DNA of 51,036 nt from CAZDYP01 sp964509505 (GCA_964509505.1 CAZDYP010000010.1:1-51036); one strand, 5' to 3'. Positions 39,739-47,984 are shown, counted from the stretch's first letter. Made by a program: numbers and translations. Notes: generated by a model from the sequence alone, not told the origin.

Positions 39739-41022
39739 ATGTCCTTCATCGAAAATGTTTCGGCGCAAGAGCTGCTCGACTCGCGCGGCAACCCGACCAT
39801 TGAAGTGACCGTCACACTGTCGGACGGCGCGCAAGGGCATGCGCTCGTGCCATCGGGCGCCTCCACGGGCGCGCATGAAGCGCTCGAATTGCGCGACGGC
39901 GACAAGACGCGCTACAATGGCAAGGGGGTGTTGAAAGCCGTCGCTAATGTCAACGACGAAATCGCGGAGACGTTGACGGGACACGACGCGCTCAATCAAC
40001 AAGCCATTGACGCGCATCTTATCGCGCTAGATGGCACACCGAACAAGAGTCGCTTGGGCGCGAATGCGCTGTTGGGCGTGAGCCTCGCCGTCGCGCACGC
40101 AGCCGCCGATTACGTGGGCGCACCCTTGTATCGTTATCTCGGCGGTGTGTTAGGGCGCACCTTGCCTGTGCCGATGTTGAATATCTTGAACGGCGGCAAG
40201 CACACCGAATGGCAATCCACCGACTTCCAAGAATTTATGATCATGCCGTTGGGCGCGGCGAATTTTCGCGAAGGCTTGCGCTGGGGCGTCGAGGTGTATC
40301 ATGCGCTGGCGAAGGTGCTGCAAAGCAAAGGCTACAAGACGAGCGTTGGCGATGAAGGCGGCTTCGCGCCCGCGCTGAAAGATGACCGTGAGGCTATTGA
40401 GTGTATCCTCACCGCGATTGAGAAAAGCGGCTACAAACCTGGCGAGCAAATTGCGATTGCGCTCGACCCCGCTGCCAGCGAGCTGATGGAGAACGGCAAG
40501 TATTTCTTGCGTAAACAAAATCGCAAAATATCTTCCGCTGAACTCATCGCCATTTGGGAAGATTGGGTGAATAAGTATCCCATCGTCTCGATTGAAGACG
40601 GCTTGGCAGAAGATGATTGGGATGGCTGGAAGCAGCTGCGCGCGAAGCTGGGCAAGCGTGTGCAGTTGGTCGGCGACGATTTGCTCGTGACCAACGTGGC
40701 GCGCTTGCAACGCGCGATTGACGAACACGCGTGCAACTCCATCCTCATCAAGCTCAATCAAATTGGCACGTTGAGCGAGACGCTGGCGGCAATGAACATG
40801 GCGAGCCAGGCAAACTTCACCTCCGTCGTGTCGCATCGCAGCGGCGAGACCGAAGACGTGACGATTGCAGACTTGGCAGTGGCGACGAACGCAGGGCAAA
40901 TCAAGACGGGCGCGCCCGCGCGCAGCGAGCGTGTCGCCAAGTACAACCAATTGCTGCGGATCGAAGCCGCGCTTGGTCACAGCGCGCAGTATGCGGGCTG
41001 GGGAGCGTTGAAGAAACATTAG
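39739..41022 (+). CDS. eno: Enolase
   Basis: Glycolytic enolase, 2-phosphoglycerate to phosphoenolpyruvate, 427 residues, the standard length. ATG at 39739 after AAGGAG. Diagnostic motifs: ARELLDSRGNPT-type opening (VSAQELLDSRGNPTIEVTV), GASTGAHEALELRDGD, MLNILNGGKHTE, DEGGFAP, SIEDGLAEDDWDGWK (metal Asp/Glu), GDDLLVTN, the catalytic Lys in LIKLNQIGTL and the signature SHRSGETED. Followed by the E2 gene 11 bp on, so the two are likely cotranscribed. Confidence 0.97.
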   Translation: MSFIENVSAQELLDSRGNPTIEVTVTLSDGAQGHALVPSGASTGAHEALELRDGDKTRYNGKGVLKAVANVNDEIAETLTGHDALNQQAIDAHLIALDGTPNKSRLGANALLGVSLAVAHAAADYVGAPLYRYLGGVLGRTLPVPMLNILNGGKHTEWQSTDFQEFMIMPLGAANFREGLRWGVEVYHALAKVLQSKGYKTSVGDEGGFAPALKDDREAIECILTAIEKSGYKPGEQIAIALDPAASELMENGKYFLRKQNRKISSAELIAIWEDWVNKYPIVSIEDGLAEDDWDGWKQLRAKLGKRVQLVGDDLLVTNVARLQRAIDEHACNSILIKLNQIGTLSETLAAMNMASQANFTSVVSHRSGETEDVTIADLAVATNAGQIKTGAPARSERVAKYNQLLRIEAALGHSAQYAGWGALKKH

Positions 41023-41033
41023 TGGAGAACTTT

Positions 41034-42299
41034 ATGGCCACGAACATCGTCATGCCGAAGCTCGGTGAATCGGTCACCGAAGGCACCATCGGCAAATGGT
41101 TGAAACAAAAAGGCGATAGCGTTGCGATGTACGAACCGATTGTCGAAGTCATCACCGACAAGGTGAATTCGGAGATTCCTGCGCCCGCGGCAGGGGTGTT
41201 GCTGGAGGTGTTCGCGCCTGAAGGCGCGACGGTCAATGTCGGTACACTGATAGCGATGATTGGACAGGTCGGTGAAACGGTTGAAGTTTCTAAATCCCAA
41301 CCTACTCACTCCATTACCGCGCCCAAGCCCGCCGTCGTCCAAGCGACTACGCGACTAGCTGACCAAGCGACCATCCGACCATCCGACCAAGCGACTGTGC
41401 GACTCTCGCCTGTCGTCGCGCGTCTCGCCGCCGAACACAATGTGGATGTGACGCAGATTAAAGGCACGGGTGAAGGCGGGCGCGTGACGAAGAAGGACAT
41501 CGAGGCGTTCATCGCGCAACGTGCTGCAACGCCTGCGCCAACGCCTGCACCGCAACCAATCATCCAACCAATTCCACAACCAACCATCCAACCAACCATC
41601 CAACCAACTTCAGCAGGCATGGCTGACGAAGAGCTCGTGCCGTTGACGCCAATGCGTAAAGCGATTGCGGAGCACATGGTTCGCAGCGCGCATACCTCAC
41701 CGCACGTCACGACGGTTTTTGAAGTGGACATGAGCAAGGTCGTCGCGCATCGCAACGCGCGCAAAGAAGAGTTCGCCAAACAAGGCGCAGACCTAACCTA
41801 CACCGCTTACTTCGCCGAAGTCGTCGCGCGTGTGCTGCGCGAGCAACCGCGCGTGAACAGCTCGTTCAAGGAGCAAGGTATCGTCTTGAAGAAGGCGATC
41901 AACTTGGGCATCGCCGTCGCGCTCGACGATGGCTTGATCGTGCCTGTGTTGAAGAACGCGGATGAACTCAACTTGCTGGGTTTAGCGCGCGGCATCAACG
42001 ACTTGTCAAAGCGTGCGCGAGAGAAGCGACTCAAGCCCGACGAGGTGCAAGGCGGCACGTTTACCATCACGAATCTAGGCGGCAGTGGCGCGTTGTTTGG
42101 CACACCCATCATCAACCAACCACAAGTCGCCATTATGGGTGTGGGCAGCATCGCCAAGCGTGCGGTGGTGATTGACGATGCCATTGCGATTCGCCCGATG
42201 GTCTATCTCTCATTGTCGTTTGACCATCGTGTGTTGGATGGCGCAGATGGTGACCGCTTCTTGGGCGCGGTGAAAAAGTATCTGGAGAGTTACGCGTAA
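41034..42299 (+). CDS. 2-oxoacid dehydrogenase complex E2 (dihydrolipoyl acyltransferase)
   Basis: Core acyltransferase of a 2-oxoacid dehydrogenase complex, 421 residues from the ATG at 41034 (GTGGAGAAC before it). Lipoyl domain 1-80 with lipoyl-Lys43 in ITDKVNSEI; a linker; E3/E1-binding domain about 123-160 (VVARLAAEHNVDVTQIKG); a Pro/Gln/Thr linker; catalytic domain about 200-421 with His398 and Asp402 in SFDHRVLDGADG. Both linkers are encoded by short repeats (41340-41405 and 41555-41606). The presence of one lipoyl domain and the DDG pattern fit branched-chain or succinyl types, so specificity is open. E1 and E3 genes are not in the window. Confidence 0.9.
   Translation: MATNIVMPKLGESVTEGTIGKWLKQKGDSVAMYEPIVEVITDKVNSEIPAPAAGVLLEVFAPEGATVNVGTLIAMIGQVGETVEVSKSQPTHSITAPKPAVVQATTRLADQATIRPSDQATVRLSPVVARLAAEHNVDVTQIKGTGEGGRVTKKDIEAFIAQRAATPAPTPAPQPIIQPIPQPTIQPTIQPTSAGMADEELVPLTPMRKAIAEHMVRSAHTSPHVTTVFEVDMSKVVAHRNARKEEFAKQGADLTYTAYFAEVVARVLREQPRVNSSFKEQGIVLKKAINLGIAVALDDGLIVPVLKNADELNLLGLARGINDLSKRAREKRLKPDEVQGGTFTITNLGGSGALFGTPIINQPQVAIMGVGSIAKRAVVIDDAIAIRPMVYLSLSFDHRVLDGADGDRFLGAVKKYLESYA
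41340..41405 (+). repeat. In-frame repeats in the first linker of the E2 gene
   Basis: GCGACTA, CGCGACT, CAAGCGACC, ATCCGACC, ATCCGACC, AAGCGACT: a degenerate 7-9 bp repeat using the same GACT/GACC words as the intergenic arrays at 13166 and 17886. A second run CCAACCAATCAT, CCAACCATCCAA lies at 41555-41606 (8-bp period AACCAACC/ATCCAACC). Confidence 0.65.
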
Positions 42300-42305
42300 A
42301 CGACG

Positions 42306-42335
42306 GGGCGATGACATAGCATCGCCCTTGCTTTT
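42306..42335 (+). terminator. Terminator after the E2 gene
   Basis: Stem GGGCGATG (42306-42313) / CATCGCCC (42320-42327), then TTGCTTTTTG. Confidence 0.8.
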
Positions 42336-42338
42336 TGA

Positions 42339-42367
42339 TGTAGGACAAATTGCCAATTTGTCTTACA
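42339..42367. repeat. REP palindrome (TGTAGGACAAATT)
   Basis: TGTAGGACAAATT / AATTTGTCTTACA around GCC, third copy of the family. Confidence 0.8.
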
Positions 42368-42397
42368 TGTCTATAACTTCCACGAGGAAGGAGCACG

Positions 42398-43618
42398 ATG
42401 AGCGCTGAGTCTCGTGAACACGATCTGATTTACGATTGGAATTTGCATGGGCGCGTCACGCAATATCCCAAAGGCGTTGAGCTAGACGACGAGACCTTGC
42501 GTGATGGGCTGCAATCGCCATCGGTCATCAATCCGCCCATCGAGCAGAAGCTCGAATTGTTGCGCGTGATGGATCAGCTGGGCATCCACACGGCAAACAT
42601 CGGCTACGCGGGTTCGTCGCCACGCGCGCAAGCTGACATCAGCGCATTGGCGCGCGCGTCCACGCAGCTCAACATCAAAGTCAACGTCGCCTGTCGCACG
42701 GCATTGCCCGATTTGCAAGCGGCGGTGGAGTGTTCACAACAAGCGGGCGTGGCGATTGAAGTGTGTGCGTTTCTCGGCAGCTCGCCCATTCGTCGCTACG
42801 TCGAAGAGTGGGACATCGAGCTCTTGATGCAGCGCGTGGAGGAGTCTGTCACGTTTGTCATCAAAAACAATTTGCCGTGCATGTTCGTGACCGAAGATAC
42901 GACGCGCGCCGACCCGGATGCGTTGCGCTTGTTGTATCACAAAGCCATTGAGTGTGGCGCGCAACACATTTGCGTAGCAGACACCGTTGGCCATGTGACG
43001 CCCGACGGCGCGTATAGCGTCGTGTCCTTCGTCAAAGCGCTGGTCAAGGAAACGGGCGCCAACGTGAAAGTGGATTGGCACGGACACCAAGATCGTGGCT
43101 TGGGGGTGGCGAACACGCTGGCGGCGATTGCGGCGGGCGCGGAGCGTGTGCATGGCACCGCCTTGGGCATCGGCGAGCGCTGCGGCAATACGCCGATGGA
43201 TACGTTGCTCGTCAATCTCAAGTTGATGGACGTGATTGACAACGATTTGATGCGCTTGCCCGACTACGTGCGACTCGCCTCCCAAATGACAGGACAACCC
43301 ATCCCCATCAATTGGCCCGTCGTCGGACTCGATGCGTATCGCACGGCGACGGGCGTCCATGCGGCGGCTGTCGTGAAGGCGCTGGCGCGCGGCGATCATT
43401 GGTTGGCGAACCGCGTCTATTCGGGTGTGCCAGCGGAATGGTTTGGCTTGTGGCAACTGATCGAAATTGGTCCGATGAGCGGCGTGAGCAACGTGAAGTA
43501 TTACTTGAAGTCGCGCGGCATCGAGCCTGACAACGACATGGTGAACCGTATCTTGGCGCGCGCTAAATTATCCGATCGCATTTTGACGGAAGAAGAAGTG
43601 ATGAGCTTGGTCGGTTAG
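42398..43618 (+). CDS. Isopropylmalate / homocitrate synthase-like acyltransferase
   Basis: A Claisen-condensing enzyme of the HMGL-like superfamily, 406 residues from the ATG at 42398 (GGAAGGAGCACG before it). Catalytic-site motifs: DDETLRDGLQSPSV (metal Asp, Arg-Asp), ACRTALPDLQAAVE, DTVGHVTPDGAYS, HGHQDRGLGVANTLAAIAAGA (metal His pair), GIGERCGNTPMD. It lacks the C-terminal allosteric LeuA-dimer domain of true leucine-regulated synthases, the tail being only NVKYYLKSRGIEPDNDMVNRILARA and similar. It may make 2-isopropylmalate, homocitrate, citramalate or another 2-hydroxy acid. The lack of the regulatory domain and the unusual long N-terminus leave the substrate open. It precedes the T-box leader. 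Confidence 0.82.
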   Translation: MSAESREHDLIYDWNLHGRVTQYPKGVELDDETLRDGLQSPSVINPPIEQKLELLRVMDQLGIHTANIGYAGSSPRAQADISALARASTQLNIKVNVACRTALPDLQAAVECSQQAGVAIEVCAFLGSSPIRRYVEEWDIELLMQRVEESVTFVIKNNLPCMFVTEDTTRADPDALRLLYHKAIECGAQHICVADTVGHVTPDGAYSVVSFVKALVKETGANVKVDWHGHQDRGLGVANTLAAIAAGAERVHGTALGIGERCGNTPMDTLLVNLKLMDVIDNDLMRLPDYVRLASQMTGQPIPINWPVVGLDAYRTATGVHAAAVVKALARGDHWLANRVYSGVPAEWFGLWQLIEIGPMSGVSNVKYYLKSRGIEPDNDMVNRILARAKLSDRILTEEEVMSLVG

Positions 43619-43631
43619 CGGTTTAGCTGAT

Positions 43632-43659
43632 TTGCCATGCGCGCGATTTTGCGTAGAAT
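43632..43659 (+). promoter_or_regulatory. Promoter of the T-box transcript
   Basis: TTGCCA (43632-43637), 16-bp spacer, TAGAAT (43654-43659), 21 bp before the T-box Stem I. Confidence 0.6.
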
Positions 43660-43680
43660 ACTCATCGCACATCGCGTTGA

Positions 43681-43970
43681 ACCAGACGAGTACGCGCGGC
43701 GCGACGACAGGGAGGCGGGGCCACCGATTGAGAGCCTCGCTCGCAACGGCAGCGCGGAAAACCACTGGTGAGCCAGTCTTGGAAAAGTTCAAGACCTGTG
43801 AGGTTTGCAAAACCTCACAGGTCTCACTCAGTATAAGATTGCGGGCGCGCCCGTTACAGCGCTAGAGTGAAGTGAGCATCCTGAGCGTGTCGAAGGATGT
43901 TCATTAAGTAGGGTGGAACCACGGGAAGCCAACGCCTCTCGTCCCTTTGGGATGAGAGGCGTTTTGATTT
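43681..43970 (+). promoter_or_regulatory. T-box riboswitch with threonine (ACC) specifier
   Basis: A T-box leader that would sense uncharged tRNA-Thr and control the downstream Sufu-asd-thrS genes. Stem I base pairs ACCAG (43681-43685) with CTGGT (43765-43769); the specifier loop has AGTA (43689-43692) on its 5' side and GAAAACCA on its 3' side, with codon ACC at 43761-43763 followed by A; above it CGCGC (43693-43697) pairs with GCGCG (43752-43756). The conserved T-box AGGGTGGAACCACGGG is at 43910-43925. A terminator stem AACGCCTCTC / GAGAGGCGTT (43931-43940, 43954-43963) with a T-rich tail competes with the antiterminator. Two REP palindromes interrupt the region between Stem I and the antiterminator. 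Confidence 0.9.
43792..43824. repeat. REP palindrome inside the T-box leader
   Basis: Perfect 15-bp arms AGACCTGTGAGGTTT / AAACCTCACAGGTCT with a GCA loop. A second element, CATCCTGAGCGTGTCGA then AGGATG (about 43876-43899), also lies before the T-box motif. Confidence 0.8.
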
Positions 43971-43977
43971 CAGTCAT

Positions 43978-44276
43978 GAGTAGTCAGTAGCCAGTAGCCA
44001 GATATACTGCACACGGGTATAAACTGCGCGGTTCGACGAGCTCACCATATACTTTTACCAACAAGCATGATGACAGCGTAGTTTGCGGTGTCGAACCATG
44101 CGGGCCGCGAGTGTGACCGCATTCTTCGACAAGCTCAGAATGCTTCCTGAGCGCGCCGAAGGATGCTGTGCCTTTATCAAAAAGCGCAACTTGTGACTGT
44201 GCCGAGTATATCTGACTCCTGGCTACTGGCTACTGACTCCTGGCTACTGGCTACTGACTACTGACTACTGGATACT
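43978..44276. repeat. About 300-bp element with long inverted ends made of heptamer repeats
   Basis: Left end GAGTAGTC, AGTAGCC (twice), AGATATACT (43978-44008); right end AGTATATCT, GACTCCT, GGCTACT (repeated) and GACTACT (44205-44276), the near reverse complement. The interior (44009-44204) carries TTCGACAAGCTCA-type REP words (near 44031, 44128 and 44155) but no ORF. It separates the T-box terminator from the Sufu-like gene. Confidence 0.65.
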
Positions 44277-44280
44277 TCTG

Positions 44281-44889
44281 ATGCTTGACGACCCAATGAC
44301 GCTGTCCACAAACTTGCAAATCATCCTCGCGCACTACAACCAATACTGGGGCATGGCGACGGAGGTGTTGCGCTTCGCGTTTTCGGAGGCGCCCTCCGAT
44401 GCGCCCTTCGTCGCCGAATTTTTCATCGGCACAGAGGATGAGCCGTTGTATGTGTATGCGACGCTCGGTATGAGCGAAGCGCCGCAATCCAACGCGCGCC
44501 AATACGACCGCGTGGAATTGTTCACCTATGCGAATCAGCCATTTGCCGAGCTCAAGCAGAGTCTGGCGTTGCTGGCGACGTATCCATTTCAGTTGAACGC
44601 ACCGCTCGCGCCGCTCGATACGGTATATGGCAGTCATGGGATAGTGGAAGGTTCACAGCTCACAGCGGTCTTGCTGTCGTTGCCGTTGCGTGAACCTGAA
44701 GAGTTCGCCGTCGTAGATGTGGGCGATTACACCGTGCATTTGTTGATGGTCACGCCCATCACCGAAGCTGAGCGACAATTCAGTATTGAGCATGGTTCGC
44801 TGGAGCTGCTCAAACTCTTCGCGCAAGCGGCAGTGGACGTAGCGGACTTCAGGCGCGAGAGTGTGGTGGAAGGAGGTGGTGTCACATGA
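44281..44889 (+). CDS. Suppressor-of-fused (Sufu)-domain protein
   Basis: A 202-residue protein with a bacterial Sufu/SUKH-like domain. ATG at 44281 directly follows the repeat array; an ATG five codons in is an alternative. Family features: TLGMSEAPQSNARQYDRVELF, LATYPFQLNAPLAPLDTVYGSHGIVEGS, the LPLREPEEFAVVDVGDYTVHLLMVTPI stretch (written split across strands) and TEAERQFSIEHGS LELLKLFAQAAVD. In eukaryotes Sufu binds Gli; bacterial members are often immunity-type or of unknown role. There is no toxin gene beside it. It lies in the presumed T-box-controlled operon with asd. Confidence 0.78.
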   Translation: MLDDPMTLSTNLQIILAHYNQYWGMATEVLRFAFSEAPSDAPFVAEFFIGTEDEPLYVYATLGMSEAPQSNARQYDRVELFTYANQPFAELKQSLALLATYPFQLNAPLAPLDTVYGSHGIVEGSQLTAVLLSLPLREPEEFAVVDVGDYTVHLLMVTPITEAERQFSIEHGSLELLKLFAQAAVDVADFRRESVVEGGGVT

Positions 44890-44926
44890 CTGATGATGGC
44901 ACGGACACTACGGAGGTAAAAAGACA

Positions 44927-45001
44927 GCATCCAGTAGTAAGTAGTCAGTAGCCAGTAGTTACCAGTCTGGCTACTGGATACTGATTACTGGATACTGATA
45001 A
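44927..45001. repeat. AGTAGTC / GGATACTG heptamer repeats with inverted arms
   Basis: AGTAGTA, AGTAGTC, AGTAGCC, AGTAGTT then CTGGCTACTGG, ATACTGATTACTGG in opposite orientation, in the spacer before asd. Confidence 0.7.
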
Positions 45002-45011
45002 CAGGAGACCT

Positions 45012-46067
45012 ATGAATCTCGTCAACAAAATTCCTGTCGCCGTGTTGGGCGCGACAGGCACAGTCGGACAACGACTGATTGCGTTGTTGCACAATCATCC
45101 TTGGTTTGAATTGACTGCCATCGCCGCGAGCGATAACTCGGCGGGCAAACGCTATGGCAATGTGGTGAGGTGGCATCTGCCGACGCCGATTCCGCAGCAG
45201 GTGCGCGACATGATTCTGTTGCCATCGTGTCCACCACTCAAGGCGCGACTTGTCTTCTCGGCGCTGCCGACCGATGCGGCGAAGCAGACCGAAGACGATT
45301 TTGCTAACGCGGGCTATGCCGTCTCGACCAACTCATCGCCGCATCGCATGGACGCCGACGTGCCACTACTGATTCCCGAAGTGAACGCCGACCATCTCAA
45401 ACTCTTAGAGACACAGAAGAAGCGGCGCAATGGCAACGGTTACATCATCGCCAATCCGAACTGCTCGACCATCGGGCTCGCGCTCGCGCTCAAGCCGTTG
45501 CACGCCGCCTTTGGCGTGAAGCGGCTCGTCGTGACGACGATGCAGGCGGTAAGCGGCGCGGGCTATCCGGGCGTCGCCTCGATGGACATCACCGACAACG
45601 TGATTCCGTACATCGGCGGCGAAGAAAGCAAGATGGAATCGGAGACGCACAAGTTGTTGGGCGTCGTGAACAATGGGCGCGTCACGCCCGCCAACTTTCG
45701 CGTGAGCGCGCATTGCAACCGTGTGCCGACGATGGACGGCCATCTCGAAGCCGTGTCGGTCGAATTTGAGCGCAAGCCATCGGTGGATGAATTGCGCGCA
45801 GCCTTCGTGGAGTTTCGCGGCGAGCCGCAACAGCTGAAGTTGCCGAGCGCGCCCGCGCAACCCGTCGTCGTGCGCGACGAAAACGACCGCCCACAACCGC
45901 GCCTCGACCGCGACGAGCAGAACGGCATGGCGTCCGTCGTCGGGCGCATTCGTCCGTGTCCCGTTTTCGACTACAAGTTTCTCGTTCTCAGCCACAATAC
46001 CTTGCGCGGCGCAGCGGGCGGGACGATTCTCAATGCGGAATTACTTGTGGCAAAAGAGTGGTTATAA
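45012..46067 (+). CDS. asd: Aspartate-semialdehyde dehydrogenase
   Basis: NADP-dependent reduction of aspartyl phosphate to aspartate semialdehyde, a branch point to lysine, methionine and threonine. 351 residues from the ATG at 45012, after AGGAGA. Rossmann motif GATGTVGQRLIALL; catalytic Cys in NPNCSTIGLALALKPL (about residue 155); QAVSGAGYPGVASMD; substrate Arg/His region RVSAHCNRVPTMDGH. The spacing and the VTTMQAVSGAG form are those of the archaeal/fungal-type Asd. Its placement after the T-box and before thrS fits control by threonine charging. Confidence 0.94.
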   Translation: MNLVNKIPVAVLGATGTVGQRLIALLHNHPWFELTAIAASDNSAGKRYGNVVRWHLPTPIPQQVRDMILLPSCPPLKARLVFSALPTDAAKQTEDDFANAGYAVSTNSSPHRMDADVPLLIPEVNADHLKLLETQKKRRNGNGYIIANPNCSTIGLALALKPLHAAFGVKRLVVTTMQAVSGAGYPGVASMDITDNVIPYIGGEESKMESETHKLLGVVNNGRVTPANFRVSAHCNRVPTMDGHLEAVSVEFERKPSVDELRAAFVEFRGEPQQLKLPSAPAQPVVVRDENDRPQPRLDRDEQNGMASVVGRIRPCPVFDYKFLVLSHNTLRGAAGGTILNAELLVAKEWL

Positions 46068-46071
46068 AAGA

Positions 46072-46155
46072 AAGATTGAAGATTGAAGATTGAAGATTGA
46101 AGATTGAGATTTTGGAAATAGAATCCACTCTTTAATCTTTAGTCTTTAATCTCCC
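46072..46155. repeat. AGATTGA tandem repeat array
   Basis: AGATTGA four times (perfect 7-bp units) after the asd stop, then TAATCTT, TAGTCTT, TAATCTC in the opposite orientation before thrS. The array forms potential hairpin arms. Confidence 0.8.
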
Positions 46156-46168
46156 AACGGGAGAACGT

Positions 46169-47968
46169 ATGTCAAACCCTGATGATAAACTCTACAAAAT
46201 CCGTCACTCGGCGGCGCACGTGCTGGCGCAAGCGGTGATGGAGTATTTGGGTGCCGAGGTGAAGATCGCCATTGGACCCCCGATTGAAGATGGCTTTTAT
46301 TATGACTTCGAGTTACCGCGTCCGCTTGTGCCAGAAGATTTTCCTGAGCTCGAACAACGGATGCGACAAATCATCGGCACACGCGCGCCATTCGTCCGCA
46401 AGGAAGTGTCGGCGGATGAAGCGCGCGCGCAGTTCAAAGACCAACCGTACAAGCTTGAACTCATTGACGGCTTGGAGCAGGGCGGCTTTGATGAATACGG
46501 CAATCCATTGAAGGAGCAACCTGTCATCTCGTTTTACAGCGACGGTCCCTTCGTGGATTTGTGTCGGGGGCCCCACGTCGAACACACCGGACAGATTCCA
46601 CCCAATGCGTTCAAGCTCATGAGCATCGCGGGCGCCTATTGGCGCGGCGATGAGAAGAACAAAATGCTCACACGCGTCTATGGGACGGCGTGGGAGAATG
46701 AGGCGCAGCTCAAAGCGCACTTGCATCGCCTCGAAGAAGCGAAGAAGCGCGACCATCGCAAAGTCGGCAAAGAACTCGGACTCTTTTTCTTCTCGGATGA
46801 CGTGGGACCTGGCTTGCCATTGTTTACGCCGAAGGGCGAGATGCTGCGCTATCTGATGGAACAATATGTGCGCGAGACGCAGACGAAGTACGGCTATCAG
46901 CACGTTTGGACGGGACACATGGTCAAAGAAGATTTGTACAAGCGCTCCGGACACTATGACAACTACGCCGACGTGATGTTCCCACCGATGGTGGACGAAG
47001 ACTTGACGTTGCGCCTCAAGCCGATGAATTGTCCCAGTCACATGACGCTGTTCAAAGAGATGGGCAAGCACTCGTATCGGGAGCTGCCGTTGCGCTTCGC
47101 GGAGTTCTGCACGCTCTATCGTTACGAGAAGCGCGGCGAGTTGAGCGGCCTTACGCGCGTGCGCGCCCTCACGCAAGACGATTGCCACGTCTTCTGCACC
47201 GAAGAGCAAATCGAGAGCGAATTCGCGTTGGCGCTCAACCTTGTGCGCGAGATTTTGGCGACGTACGACATGAAAGATTATCGTGTGCGCTTGTCATTGC
47301 GCGGCGCGACGGGCAAATACGTGCAAGACGACGAGAAGTGGGACAAAGCGACGAAAGCGTTGAAAGCGGCAATGGATGCATGCGACGTGGATTACTTCGT
47401 CGCCGAAGGCGAAGCGGCGTTCTACGGGCCCAAAGCAGACTTCATCGCGCGCGACGTGTTGGGGCGCGATTGGCAACTGTCCACGATTCAAGTGGATTTC
47501 ATCCAGCCTGCGCGTCTCAATTGCGAATACATCGGCGAGGATGGGCAAGCGCACACGCCCGTGCTGATTCATCGCGCAGTGACAGGTTCGACCGAACGCT
47601 TCCTCGGCGTCATCATCGAACAGTTCGCGGGCGCGTTCCCGTTGTGGTTGTCGCCCGTGCAGGTGATGATGATTCCGATTGCCGACCGCCACAACGCTTA
47701 CGCTCATCAGGTCGCGCAACAATTGAAGGCGAAAGGGCTGCGCGTCGAGGTGGATGAGCGCACCGAGCGCATGAACGCGAAGATCCGCGACGCGCAGTTG
47801 CAAAAAATTCCGTATATGTTCGTCGTCGGCGACAAAGAGGCGGAAGCCGGAGCGGTGGCGGTGCGCTCACGTGATCGTGGCGACTTGGGACCGAAACCCC
47901 TGGCGGAGGTGGTGGGGATGTTGCTGGAAGAAGTGGTGACGAGGAAGATTGTGAGGAAGGAAGGGTAG
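46169..47968 (+). CDS. thrS: Threonyl-tRNA synthetase lacking the TGS domain
   Basis: Class II synthetase charging tRNA-Thr, 599 residues from the ATG at 46169 (GGGAGAACG before it). The protein begins within the editing domain (KIRHSAAHVLAQAVMEYLG), so the usual N-terminal TGS domain of about 60 residues is absent; by comparison the full enzymes are about 640. Editing/SAD motifs GPPIEDGFYYDFEL and DLCRGPHVEHTG. Catalytic core: GPGLPLFTPKGEMLRYLMEQ, KPMNCPSHMTLF (motif 2 neighbour), FRYEKRGELSGLTRVRALTQDD-type (here YRYEKRGELSGLTRVRA), motif 3 RAVTGSTERFLGVIIEQ. C-terminal anticodon-binding domain from PLWLSPVQVMMIPIAD to the end. Regulated by the T-box upstream in the operon. Confidence 0.95.
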   Translation: MSNPDDKLYKIRHSAAHVLAQAVMEYLGAEVKIAIGPPIEDGFYYDFELPRPLVPEDFPELEQRMRQIIGTRAPFVRKEVSADEARAQFKDQPYKLELIDGLEQGGFDEYGNPLKEQPVISFYSDGPFVDLCRGPHVEHTGQIPPNAFKLMSIAGAYWRGDEKNKMLTRVYGTAWENEAQLKAHLHRLEEAKKRDHRKVGKELGLFFFSDDVGPGLPLFTPKGEMLRYLMEQYVRETQTKYGYQHVWTGHMVKEDLYKRSGHYDNYADVMFPPMVDEDLTLRLKPMNCPSHMTLFKEMGKHSYRELPLRFAEFCTLYRYEKRGELSGLTRVRALTQDDCHVFCTEEQIESEFALALNLVREILATYDMKDYRVRLSLRGATGKYVQDDEKWDKATKALKAAMDACDVDYFVAEGEAAFYGPKADFIARDVLGRDWQLSTIQVDFIQPARLNCEYIGEDGQAHTPVLIHRAVTGSTERFLGVIIEQFAGAFPLWLSPVQVMMIPIADRHNAYAHQVAQQLKAKGLRVEVDERTERMNAKIRDAQLQKIPYMFVVGDKEAEAGAVAVRSRDRGDLGPKPLAEVVGMLLEEVVTRKIVRKEG

Positions 47969-47984
47969 AAGCCAGCAGAGAGCG

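Noticed and set aside
40150..41019. 289-codon minus-strand frame opposite enolase
   Set aside because: Overlaps enolase fully; a shadow frame with compositional bias.
46313..47209. 298-codon minus-strand frame opposite thrS
   Set aside because: Shadow of thrS; the sense-strand motifs are unambiguous.
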